Shown here one piece after another: positions 56,170-64,000 of a stretch of 64,000 nucleotides of DNA. The position numbers and the translations under genes are program-made. The stretch comes from Plasmodium coatneyi (lineage: Eukaryota; Apicomplexa; Aconoidasida; Haemosporida; Plasmodiidae), in contig NC_033563.1 in the NCBI RefSeq assembly GCF_001680005.1, positions 744,001 through 808,000 on the forward strand, given 5' to 3'. The notes under the pieces are model-generated. The model was not told the origin of the DNA. It searched no databases and worked only from the letters and a program-made list of their open reading frames with translations. How positions within the stretch are numbered: position 1 is the stretch's first letter; the number at the start of each line of letters is the position of its first letter.

Positions 56170-59100
56170 ATGAAAGCCAGGGACCCGTCGCTGAAGAGCC
56201 AAATCGAAAAGGAGTCCATCGCTCTGTTTAAGAAAAACTTGCTCAAGGAAAGCTACAGTTGGTTCAAAGACACAGACTACTTTGAAAAGCTGAAGAGTGA
56301 GAACAAGTACAGCAATGCTGAGAACGAGCACGAGACGAAAAATGTGGTAACGGGTCGTGTGCAACTCGGTTGGGGTGGGACATTTTTCCTGCTCTGTTGT
56401 GTCGTCGTCATATGTGATAACTCAGGATGGCAGTCATGCAATCACTACAATAATAGTATTTTTTACTCCCCAGAAGCATTAACGGTGGTGTATTCGATTC
56501 TCTTCATAGTGTATGCATTTCCCTTGTTTATCTTACACCAATGTTTGGGGTTGCTATCTCAAGGGAATTATGTAAAGTCGTGCAGAATGCTGTCATCCCA
56601 CATGGGGGTGTTGTCCATCTTTTCCCTCTTCGGAACAGTAACCTTCTGTGCGAAGGAGATATGCAATTTTTCAGTGGAGCTTTTACAAAACGTATTGCGA
56701 ATTGTTCACATGAAACAGGGAGAAAAGAAGTACGGAATGACGAAAGTTTTTATCGACTTAACGAAAAGACAAAGTGAGGATTGTTCTCTAATGCCAGACA
56801 CAATTTACCTGGAATCGATCAAACAGTGCATATCCTTTAATAAAAATGTGATGGTCAATTTTTATGAAAATTTATGGTTTATTGGAAATAAGGAGAATTA
56901 CATATACATCATTTTAATAGCCACGATTTTTATCCTCTTCTGTTACTTCATCTTGTTACGGGAAAATTTCCGAGTCTTTAAATTTTTCATTTTTGTGATT
57001 ATCGTAAACTGGATAAGTAGCAAGTCCGTCGTCATAATGAACACCTTCTTCTTCTACATTCCTCAGGAGATAAAATTGTATGAAGAGGTCTTCCAAATAT
57101 TCGAAGAAATTGGTATAGTAAAATTGACGATCTTTTTGTATGGTACCATAGCTAGAAGTTCGTCCATTTTTATCCTCAGTACCTTTGCTTCTTACTTTCA
57201 CACGAACACAAATATTCTGAGAATCACCATGTATACTTTTGCCTTCTACATTCTGAACATGTATTTTTACCTGAAGAATGAGGCCCATGAGTACTACCTC
57301 TATAATAGCAACAAGAATTTTGTCACCATGAAGGAGTTCAATTTTATTAAGTGCAACACCTACATTAATTTGTTACGCGGGTTGGCACCGGGTCAGGAGG
57401 GAGGAGCAGCAGGTGGTGCCTCTTACTATGATGAGGCCACCCATTTTGAACAAACAATGGACGATAGGTATGCCGTGTGGCAGAAGCTGTGCCTCTTCTT
57501 CAGTTCCTACTCCTTTTTGTTTTCCACCATATTTATTGTGCTCATGCAGTTGTTGGGTCCATTCAACATTCTGATGGAAAAGGGAAAAAGTCATTCCCAC
57601 GGTGAGGGAGAAAATAGCAATGAAGAACGAGAGAGGAAAATTTACACCTACAAATCGCTAGTTAAACGTTACGAGCGTGACCGTATCAACCGCTCCGTCT
57701 CAAATAATAGGTCTTCCTTTGTGTCCAAAAGGGGACGGAGCACCACGTGCAGTGATAAATCCACGGGGAGGAGAAACCCCAATGGGGTAACCCACATAGG
57801 CAGAAAAAACAGTCATAAGAAGAAGAAAAAAAAAAACTTTCTTTTGAATTTTTTTTTTAAAGGGAAGAAAGTTAACCCCGGGAAGGACAACAAGGAATCC
57901 TCCCTCTACCTGTCCGGGAAAAGCAGCTTCCTGCCAGAAAAGGGAGATTACTTCCAAGAGCATTCTGCACTTTCCAACCTGCACAACGGGGGGGAAGGCC
58001 AACATGATATGCCTTCCTACAAATCCTTCGATCGAGATCCAGGCGATTTCAACTTTGGAGGAAGCTCCTTCGAAGATCACATGGATGTTGCAGATATGGC
58101 GGGGGAAGACCTCCACGGGAAGGTGACAAATCGACGGCGAAGGCAAAGCAGTACCAGTGCAACACACAGAAGAAACAGTAGTAGTAATAACATGTACCCA
58201 GATAGTGATGAGCCCCCTTCGTGGGGTGCCAGCAGACGGGCTTTATTCTCCGATTCGAGTGGTCCAAGTGTGGCTTCCACCGAAGGGGCGGAGGGCAGAT
58301 CAAGAAAGAGCAGCTCGGCAAAGAGTAGCACTAGTACAAGTATCCCCAAGCAGAAGAGTGCCCCGCACAAAGTAATAGCAGCACGAATCACACGAATGAA
58401 AAACTTAGTGATCAATAAGTATGGCACCTTCCTCCTCTTCACAGTCATATATATCCTAACAATTTTTCACGTCATAGACTTCCAAAGGAACAACGATATC
58501 GTTAGTGAGATTATTTTAAATTCCCTCTACAGGGGGTTCCTCATTTTTATCTGTGCTGTCCAAGTGATCTATGCGTCATGGGTATTTGGCATGAAGCTGC
58601 AAATGGCTCAGTGTGGAGTTTTTTCGTGCCTTTTAAATTTTCTCTCCTGGGTTGTTGTACTACCGTTGGTTTTTGTATTTTACTTGAGGGAGGGCACTTG
58701 GTGGCAGGTGTTCCTCATCGGGTTGTCACTGAACGTGCTTGCGGTGGTTACTTCCTTCGTGGAGGTCACAGTTAAGCTGAGCAGGGAAGGAGCATCTACA
58801 TCTAGCATCTGGGTGAACTTAGCCGATGAGCGAATCAGCGCAACGCATCAACAGCACTACAGGTATAGAGCCCTTTTTAAAAAATGCCTCTACTGGCTAT
58901 ACATAGGAAACTTGGAGGTGCTAAGAAGGAACATGAATATAGCCATGTCGGGGAACGATGAAAAGTACATCCCCCTCTTTTGGAGTTTTTTTCTCAAGTA
59001 TATAAACTCCTCTATGCTGATCGTGGCAGTTATATACAACACGCGTGAGTACTTTTTTGATATGCTGCCCATGTTTGGCTGCTCTTTCAGCCTTCGAATT

Positions 59101-59439
59101 GAGTTAATTGCCATCGTGCTGATTTTCCTGGGGTCCTTCGCCGTTCTGGCGAACAACCTCCGCAAGGGTAATCAGACGAAAAGGACGAAAGGGGAAACAG
59201 TTGCACATGAAGTATTTTGCGACAAACGGAAAAAAAAAAAAAAAAAAAAAAAATACAAAAAATACAAAAAACACACAAAAAAGTGAACGCTTGGCCACCC
59301 AGCTATAACTGGACAGCCTTTTCATCTGCCGCCTATTTTCCTCCTCCTTCTTGCAGACCACTACCGGCCCCAAGGCATCATCATACCGTCCGTCCCGATG
59401 TTCTGTCAAGACAAGAGCAGGTACATCTTTTCGAGTTGA
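56170..59439 (+). CDS. Divergent SLC6-like (neurotransmitter:sodium symporter family) membrane transporter
   Basis: Reconstructed as exons 56170-59167 and 59357-59439, 1026 residues. Reading straight through instead gives a poly-Lys tail from an A-run inside the intron. Splicing GTAATC...TTGCAG (189 bases, phase 1) gives a normal C-terminus (HYRPQGIIIPSVPMFCQDKS). There are about 8 hydrophobic segments between residues 65 and 460 and about 5-6 between 750 and 1000, separated by a 280-residue Ser/Lys/Asn-rich cytosolic insert. The segment PLFILHQCLGLLSQGNYVKS resembles the TM2 signature of SLC6/NSS carriers (GIPLFFLEVALGQFSQGGPV), and YIPLFWSFFLKYINSSML resembles TM11. The usual GNxWRFP motif of TM1 is not evident, so ion coupling and substrate cannot be predicted. 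Confidence 0.68.
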
Positions 59440-59477
59440 CCTACCAAAGGTGTGCCGCTTCTGTTGCGTAACGACAA

Positions 59478-60581
59478 TCACATGAGGTCCTCCAGATTGT
59501 CGTAGTCGTCGTCCTCCTCCTTGTTCTCCTTCCCATTGGACCCAAGTGCGTTGTTGTTGTTGTTGTTGTTGTTGCTCGGGGGATCATTACTTGGAGGCAC
59601 ATTAAACGTATTAAAATCTGACTTGAAGGGCACGTTGCTATAATCCCACTTGCCTGTGAACTGCATCATGGGGGTAGGGAAGTTTCCTCCAGAGGCATTC
59701 TTCTCATTCGTGCTCGCGCTCATGCTCATGGTCATACTCTGGGCACCTCCACCAAGAGCCATACTTTGTAAACTTAAGTTTTTGCTCTCCATTGGGAAAT
59801 TGCTAATTGGGTTACTGCACACGTTGAAGGGAGTATCCTTTGCCGGGGGGAGGGCACCTCCACGTGAGGCATTCACACTGGTGGTATGATTCATGCTTAT
59901 GCTGGTAGAACTTCCACTTTGGTCATTCTTTCCAGCGTCATAGGTAAACTCCTGATCGTCTGCATGGGTGGCGGTATAACCATTTAATTCGTCGCTGTTT
60001 GGGAAAAAGGAGGTGGGAAAAGGCTCATTGCTTGGAAGGGAGAAAGCATCTCCCCTTGCGTTCTGATGATCTGGGATGCCACTGCTGCTTTTCTCTTCAG
60101 CGTAACAATTGGCTGAGTTTAAAAACTGGTGCTTGAAATGCATGTGGTAATGGAAGCACTTTAAATTGAGGAAGCCCTTTTTGCAGTCCCCATAAGGACA
60201 GACAAAGATATTTTCTCCAATGAAAAGAAACTCCACGTCGTTTATTTCTACATTGCATAGGAGACAGGTTTGCTGCTGTGCACAGAGGTCGTAACACTTG
60301 CTACAGATTACATGGAAACAGGGGTTCAGTCTAATTTTCGCATTATACGGTAGAGCGCAGAGCGTGCAGAAAACGGAGGGCCCGTTCTCCACCGAGTTCA
60401 CCTTGTGGCCTATGTTCTGACATTTGGCCGACGCCCCCAGCGTCCTGTTTCGGTAGTTCCCGGCATTGTTCGCGAAGGAGCTCATGCTTCGGGGAGCAGG
60501 CGGGTTTAGCCGCGTTAGCGGTGGTAACAGTGGCGACTGTCGCACCGTCGCGATAGCCGCACTGGGGCGGGAGAAGAACAA
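59478..60581 (-). CDS. Hakai (CBLL1)-like RING/C2H2 protein, possible m6A-writer component or E3 ligase
   Basis: 367 residues from ATG 60581; an internal ATG at 60485 (Met33) is an alternative start. The RING finger lies at about residues 72-109 (FCTLCALPYN, PCFHVICSKCYDLC, CLLC). It is followed directly by a C2H2 finger at about 128-151 (VCPYGDCKKGFLNL, then HMHFKH). This RING then C2H2 order and spacing is that of CBLL1/Hakai (CxxC...CKHVFCYDC... then a short linker and C-x4-C...H). Hakai is an E3 ligase and a subunit of the nuclear m6A mRNA methylation complex. The C-terminal half is Ser/Asn/Pro-rich with an eight-Asn run and an acidic end (DDDYDNLEDLM). The domain architecture is seen; a role in m6A is inferred from the family. 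Confidence 0.8.
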   Translation of the reverse strand: MFFSRPSAAIATVRQSPLLPPLTRLNPPAPRSMSSFANNAGNYRNRTLGASAKCQNIGHKVNSVENGPSVFCTLCALPYNAKIRLNPCFHVICSKCYDLCAQQQTCLLCNVEINDVEFLFIGENIFVCPYGDCKKGFLNLKCFHYHMHFKHQFLNSANCYAEEKSSSGIPDHQNARGDAFSLPSNEPFPTSFFPNSDELNGYTATHADDQEFTYDAGKNDQSGSSTSISMNHTTSVNASRGGALPPAKDTPFNVCSNPISNFPMESKNLSLQSMALGGGAQSMTMSMSASTNEKNASGGNFPTPMMQFTGKWDYSNVPFKSDFNTFNVPPSNDPPSNNNNNNNNALGSNGKENKEEDDDYDNLEDLM

Positions 60582-62519
60582 GTAAAGTTTTCACTTTGGG
60601 GGGAAGCTTCCACAGGGGAGCTCTACAACATAGGTAAATAAGCAAGACCAAATTTGCTTCCTCATCGGCAACAACACTGCATCTTGTGTCCTCTACAAAG
60701 TGACCCCGTTCCGATTGGGAACATGCCTTGTTCGTGAGAGTTGTATTTACGCGTTTACCGCGGTTAGAGGGTGCTCCTTCTTTTGGGGGGGAAAAAATTT
60801 ACAGGCGCAAAAAAAAAAAAAAAAAAAAAAAAAATTACCACTTTTCTCGTGCGCTGTTACTTGTCATGCGTGGAAAAGCAACATTAAACAAATCGGGGGG
60901 AGGTTCCTCTTTTCTGCTTTTTCCAGTAGATGTGACAGGCACGGGGGGAAGTAGCTTGATAGAGGTTGGTTTCCTCTCTTTGCTGCTGCGCGATTGTGGG
61001 AAAAAAAAAAAAAAAATCAAGGTAATAATTCCAACCGGTTATTATTTTTTCTCCCAACCCAAAGTAAAGCACTTTCCAAATGACCAGTGAGGAGACGACC
61101 GTGAAGCGAAAAGAAAAAAAAATACATGCATGCAATTTTTCAGCCCCTTTAGCGCAACGTGTCCTGTATAATGTTGTTATATATACCCATCCGCTTCGCA
61201 AAAATGAGTTCGATAAAACCATCACGCAATTTATGGATCGTCTCAATTGGAGGACTGTGTCAAAATGGCGACACAGCCCCGTTTTGCTTTTGTTTAGAAA
61301 TTGTTGCAAAGTTGGGCCACCCCACACGTTGAGTCCTCCCAAGGGGGAATATGCGAAAGTAGTACCGTTAGGGGTGAACTGGCGCACGTATGGATGGACG
61401 GTTTTACGTATCTATAGTGTGCCATTCCTGACGGATTTAACGCCCATGGAGAAGACTTTTCTTTTGTGGTGGTACAGCGAAAGGTTTCAGTCGTGTTGCT
61501 TCCACATTGGTGGGAGGACGGGAAAAGGGAGTCATTTGGCAGAAAGTGTGATTAACCCCACACACGCAACCCCAAGGAAGGATGTCCTTCCTGAGAGCGG
61601 TTCCCCTGCACGAGCCTTCCAACCCAAACATAGAAGAGATTATAAACTCATAGTTACGTGTGCACGTTTTTCACATTCGACATAAGACAAGAGCACACAG
61701 TGCCCCCCGCGTGCATATGCTCACGAGTAGGTAAAAAAGCACACAGGTGTACACCCTCTTCCAATGCATGCATGCTAAGGGAAAAAAAAAAATAGTTCAC
61801 CAGACAACAGAACAAAATGATCCTTCTCCTTTACACAACATGGAAAAGCAAGCACATCACATTTTGCTATTTTTTCGCTTCCTCGTCGTTCGACTTGTTC
61901 CTTTTTTTTTTTTTTTTTTTTTCCACCAAATGATAGTGGCACCTCCTTCCACAGAATTTTCCCTCCCTGCAGATGCGTCTAATTTTTTGAAGGACAAAAG
62001 ATGTTAAAAAAAGGTTTGTTAAAAAAAGCTTGTTCGTAAGATTGGTTAGCCACATTTGCGGCAACGCTGTTCATTCATTCGTTTCTTTTTTTTGTTCCTC
62101 CCTCCACTTTGCATTTTCGTGCTTGAGTAGATTATATGGGCATATTATTATGTGCACAGGTATGGGTTTACGTGCTTAACCTCCAGTAACCCAAATGACT
62201 TGCTAAAGGAGATGTCCACAAAAGGGGGTGAAGGGTGTATAGACCCAACGCAGGAAAGCTATATGTTACAAAGTGCGTCGACCTGAAGTGGCAACCACGT
62301 CACGTTGACTCCGTAGACACGCTCATGTAGCTTTAATTTTTTATTTTCCCTTTCTGTAAAGAGGTTTCGTTTGATCATATCATATTTGAAATATTTCTGT
62401 TCTGTTCTTTTTTTTTGTTACCATTTCAGTTGTTTATACGTCCAACGTGTGCATTTACGTGTTTGCATGTTTCTGCACGAACTCTTTCAATACCTGTCCT
62501 CCTGCCCACTCACTACAAA
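60582..62519. other. Intergenic region between divergent genes
   Basis: 1.94 kb between the Hakai-like gene (minus) and the two-exon secreted protein gene (plus). It contains an A26 run (about 60,809-60,834) and a T22 run (about 61,901-61,922). One 201-codon plus ORF (61080-61685), overlapped antisense by a 167-codon ORF (60884-61387), is the only coding candidate. Confidence 0.5.
61080..61685 (+). CDS. Uncertain 201-codon ORF, no recognised family
   Basis: An ATG-started ORF of 201 codons lies in otherwise gene-free DNA; this length is uncommon by chance at this base composition. The translation is rich in Trp, Arg, Cys and Pro, lacks low complexity, and shows no signal peptide, membrane segment or motif I recognise. 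An antisense ORF covers half of it, which reduces the weight of the length argument. Treat it as a candidate only. Confidence 0.22.
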   Translation: MTSEETTVKRKEKKIHACNFSAPLAQRVLYNVVIYTHPLRKNEFDKTITQFMDRLNWRTVSKWRHSPVLLLFRNCCKVGPPHTLSPPKGEYAKVVPLGVNWRTYGWTVLRIYSVPFLTDLTPMEKTFLLWWYSERFQSCCFHIGGRTGKGSHLAESVINPTHATPRKDVLPESGSPARAFQPKHRRDYKLIVTCARFSHST

Positions 62520-63517
62520 ATGGCAAAGGGGAGAGTCGTCAGTCTGCTCCTCCTCCTTGCAACGCTTGCATTGCTGCTACGAATCAGTGGATCCTCCATC
62601 GGAATGGAAAATGACGCAGAAGAAGAAAAAGAACTCCAGCTCTCCAGGACAAAAGATGCCTACAGCTTTTTGGAGGCTTCCTTAAACGCCCTGGAAGTTA
62701 ACCCCCCCCTTTCTCCATACGATAGAGTTAAGAGGAAAATATCTAACGCAGAATTGGGTTACATTCACCATGAGATGATGAAAAAATTGAAAACTGAAAA
62801 ATTAAATAACATCACCAACATTAGAAATATCATCAGTAGGTGTGTCTCCGATTCGGTAAGTGCGGACCGAGGTTGGGGGCTACTCGCCGGGGGAATATAA
62901 TCGGCTGAGATGTTCGCACATAGTATACCTTCATGGTAGGAGTTGCACCCCTTGTGATCACCCCCCATCATTACCTGACCGTTTTGCCCCCCCCGCAGAT
63001 CCAACACACGATGAGGGCCGCAACGAGTATCCTCGAGGAAGTCCTAAGCTACAACGAATTCTGCACATCCCTGGATGAACACTTTTCATACCTATACGAC
63101 GCAAACGTTGAATTCAAAAAAATAGTAAAGTCCTGCAGAACAGCAACGGAAGATGAGCTGAGGGCAAATTATTTATCCCTATATGTGGAGGACTTTAAAT
63201 TAATTTTACAAGAGTTAAAAAAACCACACATTTCATTCCACGATTTTGATGATATCTCAAAATGCATGGCTAAATTTTACCAATCCTTTATTTCCCCCTT
63301 TCAAGTGTATGTCTCTGATACATCATTTTATGCGAAATTTGTTGAAGCGTACACAAATCTAAATGGTCTTCACAAAGTAGACGATTTAGTTGAAGAGTTT
63401 CTTAAAACATTCAACGAACGCATGTCTACGGAAGAAATCACTCTCTTCTTTGGCGAACTATTCAGTGCATACACACGTTCTTTTTCGCACGGTCGGTGTT
63501 TATATCAACAAAAATGA
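62520..63517 (+). CDS. Secreted helical protein of unknown function (two exons)
   Basis: Exons 62520-62855 and 62999-63517, 284 residues. The intron is GTAAGT...CCGCAG (143 bases, phase 0). A strong signal peptide is present (MAKGRVVSLLLLLATLALLL). The mature part is mostly amphipathic helix, with few cysteines, and regular hydrophobic spacing (LEASLNALEV, ILEEVLSYNEF, FKLILQELKK, FVEAYTNLNGL). No transmembrane or GPI signal follows, so the product is probably secreted or micronemal. From memory, P. falciparum chromosome 3 carries a gene named microneme-associated antigen in this neighbourhood, and this could be its counterpart; that is unverified. The last codons may be spliced differently (a donor near 63,496 and an acceptor near 63,568 would give another short end). 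Confidence 0.78.
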
Positions 63518-63782
63518 GGTAGCCATGCTGCCTCTTTTTTGCACACCGTTGCGCTTTTTTTTTTACAGCTATATGATTCTCCTGAACTGTTCATGCAGCT
63601 AGCTATTTTTTTTTTTTTTTTTTTTTTTCACTACATTTTTGGCTAGCTTGACGCCATATGGACGTTGCAATTGTAAATAACTTTCGCGCAAAGTGGGAAA
63701 CACAAATTGGGCGATTTATTTTACACACATGGGTAGGGAGGTGGTTATGGAAGTGGTTGCCATGTAACCACACTCCGCGGCA

Positions 63783-63989
63783 CTACTGGTAGCTGAACTT
63801 GCGTACGCCCAGGGTCTCCTCAAACATACGCACGCTCCTGAGGATGAAATTGGAGTTGATGCGCCTCTCTAGTTGAGACACCTTCAGGGCGCGCTGCCAG
63901 TGCTTGTTAAACAAATATATGGAAATGAAAAAAGACGACACGAAAACCATTTGCGTCAGCCTACTGCTCAGCAGCTTCTTCAGTAGCAT
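63783..63989 (-). CDS. Small single-pass membrane protein, unknown function
   Basis: A 68-residue ORF from ATG 63989 to TAG. It opens with a basic segment (MLLKKLLSSRLTQ), then one hydrophobic helix (MVFVSSFFISIYLF), then a basic, helical C-terminus without low complexity (RALKVSQLERRIN). This pattern is typical of small inner-mitochondrial-membrane subunits, but no family is recognised. An upstream exon beyond the window edge cannot be excluded. Good local composition and a clean start and stop support it as real. Confidence 0.5.
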   Translation of the reverse strand: MLLKKLLSSRLTQMVFVSSFFISIYLFNKHWQRALKVSQLERRINSNFILRSVRMFEETLGVRKFSYQ

Positions 63990-64000
63990 GTATAGAAACC

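Noticed and set aside
59168..59286. Poly-Lys C-terminus of the transporter from direct read-through
   Set aside because: It comes from an A run inside a GT-AG intron; splicing gives a normal protein end in frame.

Overview
This is a nuclear chromosome segment of a malaria parasite of the Plasmodium vivax / P. knowlesi / P. cynomolgi type. Supporting this are an intact CTRP (circumsporozoite- and TRAP-related protein) gene next to a divergently transcribed eIF4E gene, GT-AG introns, long poly(A)/poly(T) tracts between genes, and moderate GC outside one extremely AT-rich block. The eIF4E-CTRP pair near a centromere is the arrangement I recall for P. falciparum chromosome 3, so the window is probably the syntenic part of the vivax-clade genome. 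The exact species cannot be decided by eye.

Layout. 1-12.6 kb: the 5' part of a PP6-type protein phosphatase (minus), a two-exon zinc-ribbon protein, a LENG1-like nuclear protein, and a large Asn-rich RING-H2 protein (minus). 12.6-24.3 kb: a gene-free stretch whose core, about 17.58-19.87 kb, is almost pure A+T and is the likely centromere. 24.3-32.6 kb: a basic three-exon protein of unknown function, a four-pass membrane protein of unknown function, and a SWIM-domain protein of the SWS1/ZSWIM7 family whose first exon I reconstructed. 33.7-43.1 kb: eIF4E (minus) and CTRP (plus), separated by a 3.3 kb intergenic region that holds a palindromic AP2-O-type motif. 44.2-50.8 kb: fragments that look like many small ORFs join, with every splice phase agreeing, into one 14-exon gene of 1667 codons. 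It carries a degenerate adenylate-kinase-like domain of the SPEF2/CPC1 axonemal type. 51.1-64 kb: a secreted protein of unknown function (minus), mitoribosomal L47/uL29m (minus), a divergent SLC6-like membrane transporter with a reconstructed last exon, a Hakai-like RING/C2H2 protein (minus), a two-exon secreted protein, and a small one-pass membrane protein (minus).

Function. Several genes point to the mosquito and sexual stages: CTRP (ookinete motility), the SPEF2/CPC1-like protein (probably the male-gamete axoneme), and two secreted proteins of unknown role. The rest are housekeeping: translation initiation, mitochondrial translation, dephosphorylation, ubiquitin ligation or RNA methylation, recombination and transport. 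Genes are monocistronic with their own intergenic regions. The best leads for something undescribed are the 14-exon SPEF2-like gene, the SWS1-like gene, the strand-skewed centromere core, and a nested A/T-extended hairpin at 55.47-55.63 kb.
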